DNA of 16,478 nucleotides from CAZCJU01 sp964562175 (GCA_964562175.1 CAZLRV010000029.1:1-16478), one strand, 5' to 3'. Positions 1-6,222 are shown, counted from the stretch's first letter. Program-made: numbers and translations. The notes: generated by a model from the letters alone, not told the origin.

Positions 1-70
1 TGATGATATGCACGCTGACGCGTGATGATATGCACGCATTCGCGTGATGATATGCCATTGCTTTGCAATG
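1..70. repeat. Tandem hairpin repeat, 22-bp period, three units
   Basis: The 10-mer TGATGATATG occurs exactly at 1, 23 and 45. Each copy is followed by a short palindrome: CACGC/GCGTG with loop TGAC (11-24), CACGC/GCGTG with loop ATTC (33-46), and CATTGC/GCAATG with loop TTT (56-70). The linker is constant while loops vary, and the third stem has a different sequence that still pairs. This points to selection for structure or to a mobile palindromic unit. The array reaches the window edge, so more copies may lie to the left. No protein-coding function is proposed. It resembles dispersed palindromic repeats I associate with gut Clostridia, but I cannot name the family. Confidence 0.75.
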
Positions 71-72
71 AA

Positions 73-103
73 TAAAAAAATCAAGTCTTACGACTTGATT
101 TTT
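73..103 (-). terminator. Intrinsic terminator of tRNA-Gln
   Basis: The hairpin TCAAGTC (81-87) / GACTTGA (92-98) with loop TTAC is extended by A and T runs on either side. Read on the minus strand it begins directly after the tRNA CCA end and is followed by a T tract. The symmetrical A/T flanks could let it work in both directions. Confidence 0.85.
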
Positions 104-177
104 TGGCTGCGGAAGAAGGATTTGAACCCTCACAAACAGAGTCAGAGTCTGCCGTGCTGCCATTACACAATTCCGCA
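104..177 (-). tRNA. tRNA-Gln (anticodon CUG)
   Basis: Read on the minus strand this folds into a complete cloverleaf. The acceptor stem TGCGGAA (177-171) pairs with TTCCGCA (114-108), followed by discriminator G and an encoded CCA (106-104). The D arm is GTGT/GCAC. The anticodon stem GCAGA/TCTGT closes the loop CTCTGAC, giving anticodon CTG, which reads the glutamine codon CAG. The T stem GAGGG/CCTTC closes the loop TTCAAAT. It is a single-gene unit with its own promoter (206-234) and terminator (73-103). Confidence 0.95.
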
Positions 178-205
178 ATATTCGGTTTGTTCCGTGGTGA
201 TATGT

Positions 206-234
206 ATTATAGCAGAAAAAATCGGATTTGTCAA
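206..234 (-). promoter_or_regulatory. Sigma-A promoter of tRNA-Gln
   Basis: On the minus strand there is TTGACA (234-229), a 17-bp spacer, and TATAAT (211-206). Both hexamers match consensus exactly, as expected for a stable-RNA gene. The mature tRNA begins about 28 bases downstream of the -10 box. Confidence 0.92.
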
Positions 235-263
235 CACCTATTTTCGATTTTTTTTAATTTTTT

Positions 264-284
264 TCGGATTTATCCGATTTTTTT
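264..284 (+). terminator. Orphan terminator-like hairpin
   Basis: TCGGAT (264-269) pairs with ATCCGA (272-277) across a TT loop and is followed by seven T residues (278-284). It has the form of a small plus-strand intrinsic terminator, but no plus-strand gene precedes it in the window. The stem is only 6 bp in a very T-rich stretch, so its function is uncertain. It could block plus-strand transcription entering from the left edge. Confidence 0.4.
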
Positions 285-465
285 AAGAAAACGCCTGTCC
301 CTTGTGCGGAAAGCACATTACATTATATACTCAATAAAGAGAAAATATTCCCGTCATGGAAAAAGAATTGATAAAAGTAAAAAAAATACAATCAAAAATT
401 GGCGGACAAACGTGGTGTGTGCTGTAAGTGAAAAGAGAATTTAATATGTTTAATACGAATTTTCA
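285..465. other. Intergenic stretch with no recognised gene
   Basis: This AT-rich gap lies between the tRNA-Gln promoter region and the nadE promoter. It holds a 5-bp hairpin TGTGC/GCACA around a GGAAA loop (about 303-317) and a minus-strand TATAAT-like box near 323 without a good -35 partner. I see no supported coding sequence, riboswitch or structured RNA. Confidence 0.5.
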
Positions 466-494
466 TTGACAAACAAAGGCGTTTGTGATACAAT
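466..494 (+). promoter_or_regulatory. Sigma-A promoter of nadE operon
   Basis: TTGACA (466-471), a 17-bp spacer and TACAAT (489-494) lie just upstream of the nadE ribosome binding site GGAGGTG (508-514). The predicted 5' leader is only about 20 bases, leaving no room for a riboswitch. Confidence 0.88.
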
Positions 495-519
495 AATATG
501 CGAATTCGGAGGTGTTAAT

Positions 520-1263
520 ATGTTTGATGCAAATAAGGTTTGCAATGAATGTGTGCAATGGATAAAGGAATTTTTTGAAAAAAACGGCAAGGGCTGCAAT
601 GCCGTTGTCGGAATATCGGGAGGAAAGGACAGCTCTGTAGTTGCCGCTCTTTGCGTAGAGGCACTGGGGAGGGATAGAGTTATAGGCGTACTTATGCCGT
701 GCGGAGTACAGCATGATATCGATGCGGCGTATTGTCTTGTTGAGCATTTGGGTATAAAGCATTATGAGATAAATATTAAGGACGCACTTGACGGACTGAA
801 GTCGGCTATGCCGAACGATCTTGAATTTACTTCTCAGGCAAGCAATAATCTGCCGCCCCGTATAAGAATGGCAACGGTATATGCTATAGCTCAATGCTGT
901 AACGGCAGAGTTGCAAATACCTGCAATCTTTCGGAGGATTGGGTCGGATACTCGACACGCTACGGCGATTCAGTCGGTGATTTCAGCCCTCTGTCACGTT
1001 TTACCGTTGATGAGGTCAAGCAGATAGGCAGACAGCTCGGTCTACCCTCCTGCCTCGTGGATAAAGTACCGATCGACGGCTTGTGCGGAAAGACCGATGA
1101 GGACAATTTGGGCTTTACCTATGCCGAGCTTGACAGGTATATACGTACCGGTGAGATAGATGACATGGCTAAAAAGGCAAGAATCGACGAGCTGCACGAG
1201 AGAAACAAGTTCAAGCTTGAGCTTATGCCTTGCTTTGAGCCGAATATACAGTTATTCAAATGA
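520..1263 (+). CDS. nadE: NH3-dependent NAD+ synthetase
   Basis: This cytosolic enzyme makes NAD+ from deamido-NAD+ (NaAD), ATP and ammonia, the last step of NAD synthesis. The 247-residue product has the ATP pyrophosphatase P-loop SGGKDSS at residues 33-39. The family segment around TDEDNLGF (192-199) and the STRYGD region (145-150) fit the NadE active-site half. There is no N-terminal nitrilase-type glutaminase domain, so it is the short ammonia-dependent form. I chose ATG 520 because GGAGGTG lies 5 bases upstream; an upstream in-frame ATG at 484-486 lies in the promoter spacer and one at 466 overlaps the -35 box. The next gene starts within the stop codon (ATGA), so the two are co-transcribed and probably translationally coupled. 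Annotation is firm. Confidence 0.95.
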   Translation: MFDANKVCNECVQWIKEFFEKNGKGCNAVVGISGGKDSSVVAALCVEALGRDRVIGVLMPCGVQHDIDAAYCLVEHLGIKHYEINIKDALDGLKSAMPNDLEFTSQASNNLPPRIRMATVYAIAQCCNGRVANTCNLSEDWVGYSTRYGDSVGDFSPLSRFTVDEVKQIGRQLGLPSCLVDKVPIDGLCGKTDEDNLGFTYAELDRYIRTGEIDDMAKKARIDELHERNKFKLELMPCFEPNIQLFK

Positions 1264-1970
1264 AAAATAAGCTTGAGGTAAACGAATACAGCTTTCACAT
1301 CGGACGCACTCTTTGCTTTGCGTTTCTGTCGGATCTGCACGGACACGAAAACGAGCCGATATTGGATATAATATCACAGCGAAGGCTTGACGGTATTCTT
1401 ATCGGCGGCGATATAATACACAATAATGAAATGTATGAGCGCGGAGTCGAATTTCTCGGTATGGCAAACAAAATATCGCCCGTTTTCTGCTCCGTAGGCA
1501 ATCACGAGCGCAAGTTTAAGGGCGATATCGTCGGTATGCTCAAAAGCACGGGTGCGTGCTTGCTTGATAACGAATATACCGAGTACAAGGGTATATATAT
1601 CGGCGGTCTGTCCTCGGGATATAAACAGAACGAAAAGCAGGGTGAGCTTAAAACGACGCCCGAACCCGATCTTGCATTTTTGGAGCGTTTTTCATTTCTT
1701 GAAGGCTTTAAGCTGCTTTTAAGTCATCATCCGGAATATTATCCGAGATATATCAAAGATAAAAACATAGATCTTACCTTATCCGGACACGCTCACGGCG
1801 GTCAATGGCGTCTTTTTGACCGAGGAGTTTTCTCGCCGGGGCAGGGTCTGTTTCCGAAATACACATCGGGAATTTACGATAGACTCATCGTCGGCAGGGG
1901 AATAGGAAATCCGTGGCCGTTTCCGAGAATAAACAATCGGGGCGAGGTAATATTCCTCAATTTGACGTAA
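1260..1970 (+). CDS. Calcineurin-like metallophosphoesterase
   Basis: This 236-residue product has the full metal-binding set of the family: DLH (25-27), GGD (49-51), GNHE (80-83), a histidine in LSHHP (156/157) and GHAHGGQ (176-182). Such enzymes use a di-metal centre to hydrolyse phosphomonoesters or phosphodiesters. The arrangement is closest to the YkuE/YaeI type of membrane-associated phosphodiesterases, but there is no N-terminal membrane anchor or signal peptide here, so a cytosolic location is likely. The substrate cannot be told from the sequence. The start ATG overlaps the nadE stop by 4 bases and has no clear ribosome binding site of its own, which suggests translational coupling. 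Its 3' end overlaps the convergent acyltransferase gene by 14 bp. Calling it a UDP-diacylglucosamine hydrolase would be over-reading. Confidence 0.88.
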   Translation: MKNKLEVNEYSFHIGRTLCFAFLSDLHGHENEPILDIISQRRLDGILIGGDIIHNNEMYERGVEFLGMANKISPVFCSVGNHERKFKGDIVGMLKSTGACLLDNEYTEYKGIYIGGLSSGYKQNEKQGELKTTPEPDLAFLERFSFLEGFKLLLSHHPEYYPRYIKDKNIDLTLSGHAHGGQWRLFDRGVFSPGQGLFPKYTSGIYDRLIVGRGIGNPWPFPRINNRGEVIFLNLT

Positions 1971-3246
1971 CGCTTAACGTGCGCTTTTTTCGCACGAGCT
2001 TATACAGCTCCTCAACGGCAAGACGAGCCTTTGCCACGGATACGCTTTTGTCGGTGGGGAAGCAATAATACAGAGCGGAGCGGTTGCCTATGCATATCAT
2101 ATCGCCTATTTCATACCAATAATAATCGGAATAAAGGCTATAGGATGCTACGGGCTTTTGCGAAAAATCAAGCTTTCCGTCGCATCCGACGAGGTGGAAG
2201 CCGTCACGGTCGTGCGTTATATGACCTCCCCCGACATTATATACGCATTTTTTATCTACAAGCATATATATATCAACGTCCGTATCGAGTCGGTACGTTC
2301 CGTCAATAAGCTCCTTTTTAACGCATTCACGTTCCCATGCGTACCAATCGGGAATGTGAGTAAAACGGCTCTCACCGTCATTTGAAACGATATATCCGTG
2401 CTTGTCGAGCGTGTATGATCTTCCGCAGGCGTGGCATATAAGCTCCGTGCCGACTCCTTGGGTCTTTCCCTCGGTTTGGCAGTGCGGGCATTTATACAGG
2501 ACACGTTCAAGTCCGACGGCTCTTTCGGAGTCGTCTATTACTATGTTGTTTTCTTGCTGATATTTGAAATTGTCAAATTCAAATTCTTTATTTATAATTT
2601 CATTTATTTCTTTATGCGACATATTTTCTATATCGTCGGGCGAAAGCAGATAACGCATCGTCGCACCGACCTTTACACGGCGTGTGCGCAGACCGTTGTA
2701 TAACGGCTGACGTGCGAAGGCTCCGTGCGTTTTTATCATTACGACGGGAATCTTCAAAGCTTTTACAAGCTGTCCTATGCTCTCCGGCAACGGTGTTGCA
2801 CAGCCGTCAAACGAGTAGCTTGCTTCGGGATACATGAGTATAGATGAGCCGAGCTTATTCACCGCATGCTTTATATCGAGAACAAGGCTTATATCAAACA
2901 AGAATTTTTCCGTCGGTATACAGCCGAGCGAGCGCATAAGTGACTCCTTGCCGACAAAACCGTCGGAGGTGCATATTATACTGTAGCGGCGCGGAAAAAG
3001 AAGCGACGAGGCTATTTTCAGATCTATAAAGCATGAGTGGTTCATCAAAAACAGCGCACATTCGTTTTTGCCCAATCGCTCCATTCCTTGCTTTTCGCAT
3101 TTGAAGCCTACGGATATAAGATCCGGCAGGGACACTATTTTCATTAGCAGACGAAGGAAAGGGCTTTGCTTTATCGGCTTTTTGTGCTTTTCTTTTTTTA
3201 TCTTTATGACTTCATCGTAAGACAGCTTTTTTGTTTTTATCTTCAT
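1957..3246 (-). CDS. PlsC-like acyltransferase with zinc-ribbon region
   Basis: This 429-residue product belongs to the 1-acyl-glycerol-3-phosphate acyltransferase superfamily. The catalytic HX4D motif is in NHSCFID (69-75), and YPEASYSFDG (about 139-148) matches the later substrate-binding block. These enzymes transfer acyl chains from acyl-ACP or acyl-CoA to lysophospholipids at the inner membrane face. After the catalytic domain there is a CPHC...CHAC pair (cysteines 253, 256, 271, 274) typical of a zinc ribbon, then about 150 residues I cannot place. PlsC alone is usually about 200-260 residues, so this is an extended form. The N terminus is very basic. Start ATG 3246 was chosen because the upstream in-frame extension runs into the promoter; its ribosome binding site is weak. 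The exact lipid substrate is unknown. Confidence 0.85.
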   Translation of the reverse strand: MKIKTKKLSYDEVIKIKKEKHKKPIKQSPFLRLLMKIVSLPDLISVGFKCEKQGMERLGKNECALFLMNHSCFIDLKIASSLLFPRRYSIICTSDGFVGKESLMRSLGCIPTEKFLFDISLVLDIKHAVNKLGSSILMYPEASYSFDGCATPLPESIGQLVKALKIPVVMIKTHGAFARQPLYNGLRTRRVKVGATMRYLLSPDDIENMSHKEINEIINKEFEFDNFKYQQENNIVIDDSERAVGLERVLYKCPHCQTEGKTQGVGTELICHACGRSYTLDKHGYIVSNDGESRFTHIPDWYAWERECVKKELIDGTYRLDTDVDIYMLVDKKCVYNVGGGHITHDRDGFHLVGCDGKLDFSQKPVASYSLYSDYYWYEIGDMICIGNRSALYYCFPTDKSVSVAKARLAVEELYKLVRKKRTLSVTSN

Positions 3247-3335
3247 TTTCGGTATTCTCGCGACTTTTATATTACCGAGGCTTAAATCAACGCGCGGTAT
3301 GCACCGACATATCGCAGGCGAAGCCCGATACGTAT

Positions 3336-3364
3336 ATTTTACCACATCAATTGACAAAATGCAA
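3336..3364 (-). promoter_or_regulatory. Promoter of the acyltransferase gene
   Basis: On the minus strand there is TTGCAT (3364-3359), a 17-bp spacer and TAAAAT (3341-3336). The leader to ATG 3246 is about 80 bases. The box positions interlock with a plus-strand promoter for the DUF1653 gene. Confidence 0.75.
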
Positions 3365-3379
3365 CACAAATATCATAAA
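3351..3379 (+). promoter_or_regulatory. Promoter of the DUF1653 gene
   Basis: TTGACA (3351-3356) is followed after 17 bp by CATAAA (3374-3379), a perfect -35 with a weak -10. It lies on the opposite strand inside the acyltransferase promoter, so the two polymerases would compete for the same DNA. Confidence 0.55.
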
Positions 3380-3416
3380 TATATAAAAAAATCGGCGAAA
3401 ATAAGGTGAGTGAGTC

Positions 3417-3629
3417 ATGGAAGAAATAAAAAAAGGGCGTTACCGCCATTTTAAGGGAAAAGAATACGAGGTATTGTTTAGTGCAAGACATTCGGAGACT
3501 TTGGAAAAAGTCGTTGTATACCGTGCATTGTACGGTGATGGGGAAATATGGGTACGCCCCGCCTCGATGTGGTGTGATACCGTTATCGTGGACGGGGCGA
3601 AATATAAGCGTTTTACTTATCTTGATTAG
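3417..3629 (+). CDS. DUF1653 family protein
   Basis: This 70-residue soluble protein opens with KGRYRHFKGKEYEVL, the hallmark of DUF1653, and ends with a VDG...YKRF segment also typical of that family. These small single-domain proteins have no established function that I can state. Translation starts at ATG 3417 behind AAGGTGAG (3403-3410). The gene stands alone on the plus strand, divergent from the acyltransferase with overlapping promoters. It is convergent with the GNAT gene, sharing 17 bp of coding sequence at the 3' ends. No transmembrane segment or metal motif is visible. Confidence 0.85.
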   Translation: MEEIKKGRYRHFKGKEYEVLFSARHSETLEKVVVYRALYGDGEIWVRPASMWCDTVIVDGAKYKRFTYLD

Positions 3630-4107
3630 ATTTTTGAAATGCGATACGTTCATCGCCGTTTTCAATGTGTATCACGCCGCAGTAACGAAAACCGTTTTTT
3701 GCAAGCGTCTTTTGCATCGGGATATTGTTACGGTGTGTGTCGATCTTGATGTTACCGCATTTGCTCATGCAATGCTCAAAACAGAATGAAGCGACACCCT
3801 TTTTGCGTTCCTTTACCGCAATGCGGTGAATTACGCCGTAGGGCAGGGAATTGAGCCATTGTCCGTCGCAGATCTCCACGTAAGTCGGGTCGGTGCCGAT
3901 AAAAAAGCAGAAAACACCGATTATCTCATCATCCTCTGTGCAGACATAGAGCCTGTTTTCGGCAATATCCTCGCAAAGCAGTTCAGTCGGCGGATGATCC
4001 TCGCCCCACTGCGTGGGATTTCCGGATTCAGCCATAAATTTGCGTGCGGATCTGTAGATTTCTTCTATATTGGGCAGATCGGCAAGTACAGCCTCTCTTA
4101 TGTTCAT
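3613..4107 (-). CDS. GNAT family N-acetyltransferase
   Basis: This 164-residue product has the GNAT fold order: an N-terminal R-E-A-x-x-x-D-L strand/helix, the acetyl-CoA segment IHRIAVKERKKGVA (93-106) with the RxxGxA pyrophosphate loop, and a C-terminal NIPMQKTLAKNGF helix (128-140) ending in the typical NGF-Y-CG strand. It should transfer an acetyl group from acetyl-CoA to an amine, but the acceptor is unknown. It is the last gene of the murQ operon. Its ribosome binding site AGAGGTGA overlaps the final codons and stop of the preceding gene, so translation is probably coupled. No separate terminator is visible; the 3' end overlaps the DUF1653 gene instead. Confidence 0.88.
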   Translation of the reverse strand: MNIREAVLADLPNIEEIYRSARKFMAESGNPTQWGEDHPPTELLCEDIAENRLYVCTEDDEIIGVFCFFIGTDPTYVEICDGQWLNSLPYGVIHRIAVKERKKGVASFCFEHCMSKCGNIKIDTHRNNIPMQKTLAKNGFRYCGVIHIENGDERIAFQKSNQDK

Positions 4108-4111
4108 GCAA

Positions 4112-5212
4112 TCACCTCTCAGGGGCGGTAAGCTCGTCTATATGCGATATGATATCGATACTTTTAAGCGTGAAAGCCATATCCTCATATATCGGCTCAA
4201 GTGCGGAATTTTTTACATCGTTTTCATTCGTCATTACCCGCTCGACCTGTATCAAATTCTTATCCTCATCGTAGGATATATCAAGCCCGTAGCAATACTC
4301 TTCAAAAAACGATAGGGGTGCATATAGTCGTTCGTCCTCTACATACGGTGCGGCGGTGAGACTTACGCTGTTGCCGTTTACGGAGGCGATACAGCTGTCT
4401 GCGGTAAGCTCAATATACTCGTTTCCCGAACCGGGCGATATGTATTTGTATGTATTATTTGCATCGAGCGAGGTAAGCTCACAAAGCTGTGCCAGCTGTT
4501 GTACGCATACGAACGCCGAAGTGCGCTCGGCTCGGTATTTGTCATTTTCACCGATACGAACGTATATGCCCGTATTGACGGCGGCGTAACGGTTCAACGA
4601 AAACATATTTACGGCAAAGGATATGAAAAACAGAATGATACCGCAGATAAAAAATGCGACTGTTCTTGCCAGGTAGGAGCGTATGCGTTTTTGAAAACGT
4701 ATACGGGAACGCTCCTTTTGCATTCTCGCACGTGCGTTTTCCTCCGCACTTTTTTCTTTACCGTAGCGTGCATTGCGTTTTTTTACGGCGTCACGCCGTT
4801 TTTTTTCGTATTCTTTTCGCCTTTTTTCCTCAAGTCGGCGCTCTCGCCTTGTCTCTTCACGCAGCTTTTTTTGCCGCAAAAGCTCCTTTTGACGTGCTTT
4901 GCTTGCACGTTGCCTTTTTTCCATGAGCTGTTGCTCGTGTGCCCGACGGACTTGCGCTTGTCGGTGCTTTCGTTTCATCTCGTCGCTTTCATACGGCTTG
5001 CCGTATTTGGGGTGCGATTTGACATTTTCACGCTCGGCAACTGCCGTTGCGGAACGAGATGGGGATGGCGATGTATTTGTGCGTTGCCCTGCCGTTTTGC
5101 GGGCATTTCCGTTATTTACGAATGCAAGCTCGCTCTGTATACGGGAAAGCGGTTTTTTTTCCTCCGCTTTTTTCACGGGTACGGGTATTTTGTTATATTG
5201 TCGGTAAGGCAT
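4112..5212 (-). CDS. Basic coiled-coil membrane protein, CuAO-N-like outer domain
   Basis: I cannot assign this to a named protein. In its 366 residues I see, in order: a Pro/Ser-rich N terminus (to about 70); a very Lys/Arg/Glu-rich, probably helical or coiled-coil stretch (about 75-178); one transmembrane helix (about 183-205); and an outer region in which residues about 265-328 resemble the copper-amine-oxidase N-terminal-like domain (PF07833). That domain is a non-catalytic fold often found on surface proteins of Clostridia and Paenibacilli. The basic side should face the cytoplasm, with the domain outside. I chose ATG 5212, five bases after GGAGG; an upstream GTG at 5218 overlaps that site. 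It lies 20 bp after murQ and 4 bp before the GNAT gene, so all three are one operon. A role in envelope organisation is inference. Confidence 0.7.
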   Translation of the reverse strand: MPYRQYNKIPVPVKKAEEKKPLSRIQSELAFVNNGNARKTAGQRTNTSPSPSRSATAVAERENVKSHPKYGKPYESDEMKRKHRQAQVRRAHEQQLMEKRQRASKARQKELLRQKKLREETRRERRLEEKRRKEYEKKRRDAVKKRNARYGKEKSAEENARARMQKERSRIRFQKRIRSYLARTVAFFICGIILFFISFAVNMFSLNRYAAVNTGIYVRIGENDKYRAERTSAFVCVQQLAQLCELTSLDANNTYKYISPGSGNEYIELTADSCIASVNGNSVSLTAAPYVEDERLYAPLSFFEEYCYGLDISYDEDKNLIQVERVMTNENDVKNSALEPIYEDMAFTLKSIDIISHIDELTAPER

Positions 5213-5232
5213 ATACACCTCCGGGGGTGATA

Positions 5233-6060
5233 TTATTTTTCGTTATAAGCCTTTATTGCGTCTCTTATCACAAAATTGTTTTCGGAAAGAAGCTTGTACG
5301 CCTCATCCTTTGATATACCGACGATCTCCGATGTGATGGAAGCCGCACGGCTCTTGAGCTTTTCGTTTGCGGCACTTACGTTTATCATAAGATTGCTGTA
5401 TACCTTGCCGGTCTTTATCATTGCGCAAGTCGAGAGCATATTCAGTATGAGCTTTTGAGCGGTACCGCTCTTAAGTCTTGTGGAACCGGTTATTACCTCG
5501 GCACCGGTGTCGGGTGAAATCTTTATATCCGCCAACGAATCTATGTAGCCGCCGGGATTGCTCGTAACGGAGCAAACGGTTGCGCCTGCCTCACGTGCCG
5601 CCTTCATGGCACCGGCAACATAGGGAGTTCTTCCGCTTGCGGCAATTCCCACAAGAACGTCGGCACTTGTCAGACAAAGCTCTTTTATCTCACGATAGCC
5701 GTTTTCCTCAAAGTCCTCGGCACCCTCCGAGCTTTTACGCAGAGCCTTGTCACCGCCGGCTATTATACCGACAACGAGCGAGGGATCTACGCCGAAGGTG
5801 GGAGGACATTCGCTTGCGTCAAGCACACCGATGCGTCCGCTTGTGCCGGCTCCGACGTAATAGAGATGACCGCCGTTGTCAAAAGCCTTTGAAATAGCGT
5901 CAACCGCCTCGGCAACAGAGGGCAGTACGTCGTCTATCGCATCAAATGCGCGACGACTTTCCTTGTGCATGAGCGTTACCATGTCGAGCGTTTGCAGACG
6001 GTCGATATTCATCGTGTTTTCGTTTCTTTTTTCGGTATTTATTTTTTGCGTATCTACCAT
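5233..6060 (-). CDS. murQ: N-acetylmuramic acid 6-phosphate etherase
   Basis: MurQ cleaves the D-lactyl ether of MurNAc-6-phosphate to give GlcNAc-6-phosphate and D-lactate, allowing peptidoglycan sugars to be recycled in the cytosol. The product has the SIS-domain sugar-phosphate loop AGTSGR (71-76), DASECPPTFG with Glu84, and SSEGAED with Glu115. Glu84 and Glu115 sit where the two catalytic glutamates of E. coli MurQ (Glu83 and Glu114) lie, with the same spacing of 31. ASGRTPYV (141-148) and EVITGSTRLKSGTAQK (188-203) complete the signature. At 275 residues it is about 20-25 shorter than usual and lacks the last C-terminal helix region after AYNEK. GGAGG is 8 bases before ATG 6060. No murP-type PTS or nagA/nagB is nearby. 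First gene of a three-gene operon. Confidence 0.95.
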   Translation of the reverse strand: MVDTQKINTEKRNENTMNIDRLQTLDMVTLMHKESRRAFDAIDDVLPSVAEAVDAISKAFDNGGHLYYVGAGTSGRIGVLDASECPPTFGVDPSLVVGIIAGGDKALRKSSEGAEDFEENGYREIKELCLTSADVLVGIAASGRTPYVAGAMKAAREAGATVCSVTSNPGGYIDSLADIKISPDTGAEVITGSTRLKSGTAQKLILNMLSTCAMIKTGKVYSNLMINVSAANEKLKSRAASITSEIVGISKDEAYKLLSENNFVIRDAIKAYNEK

Positions 6061-6078
6061 TTTTTCATCCTCCGGATA

Positions 6079-6107
6079 ATAATGTTAAAAAAACGCACCT
6101 TTGTCAA
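6079..6107 (-). promoter_or_regulatory. Candidate murQ promoter inside the tRNA terminator
   Basis: On the minus strand TTGACA (6107-6102) lies in the loop and 3' arm of the tRNA-Glu terminator hairpin. After exactly 17 bp comes CATTAT (6084-6079, four of six matches). The predicted start falls at about 6072, at the murQ ribosome binding site (6073-6069), giving a leader of about a dozen bases. The close fit to the ribosome binding site makes this plausible but not certain. Confidence 0.45.
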
Positions 6108-6122
6108 CGACAAAAGTGCGTT
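6086..6122 (-). terminator. Intrinsic terminator of tRNA-Glu
   Basis: Two 14-base arms (6122-6109 and 6105-6092) form a hairpin with a three-base loop, followed by a T tract on the minus strand (down to about 6087). The single imperfect pair is a U-G wobble in the minus-strand RNA but would be a C-A mismatch in the plus-strand RNA, which supports minus-strand function. Confidence 0.9.
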
Positions 6123-6128
6123 ATTTGA

Positions 6129-6203
6129 TGGTGACCTGTAGGGGAGTCGAACCCCTGTCGCCGCCGTGAGAGGGCGGAGTCTTAGCCACTTGACCAACAG
6201 GCC
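6129..6203 (-). tRNA. tRNA-Glu (anticodon CUC)
   Basis: Read on the minus strand, acceptor GGCCTGT (6203-6197) pairs with ACAGGTC (6139-6133), then discriminator A and encoded CCA (6131-6129). The anticodon stem CCGCC/GGCGG closes the loop CTCTCAC, giving anticodon CTC for the glutamate codon GAG. The T arm is AGGGG/CCCCT around loop TTCGACT. It has its own promoter and terminator. Confidence 0.95.
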
Positions 6204-6222
6204 ATCTTCGGTCAACATCGAT

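Noticed and set aside
1..70. CRISPR array
   Set aside because: The unit is only 22 bp with 12-base palindromic variable parts; no spacer-length unique sequences and no cas genes.
195..204. A fourth copy of the hairpin-repeat linker (TGGTGATATG) near the tRNA-Gln promoter
   Set aside because: It differs by one base, has no flanking palindrome and is out of phase with the 22-bp period, so chance similarity is more likely.
103..444. Open frames of 80-113 codons over the tRNA-Gln region on the plus strand
   Set aside because: They run antisense through a complete tRNA, its promoter and low-complexity T-rich DNA; no ribosome binding site or family resemblance.
466..519. Longer nadE starting at ATG 466
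   Set aside because: The extra codons cover the TTGACA and TACAAT boxes and the ribosome binding site; ATG 520 is well placed behind GGAGGTG.
3247..3369. Longer acyltransferase starting at 3369
   Set aside because: The extension crosses the -10 and -35 boxes and its sequence does not look like the family N terminus; ATG 3246 starts the basic family-like segment.
4499..5230. A 243-codon plus-strand frame opposite the coiled-coil gene
   Set aside because: It is the mirror of Lys/Arg/Glu-rich codons (Phe/Leu/Ser/Cys-rich product). The minus-strand gene has good ribosome binding, operon spacing and a domain.
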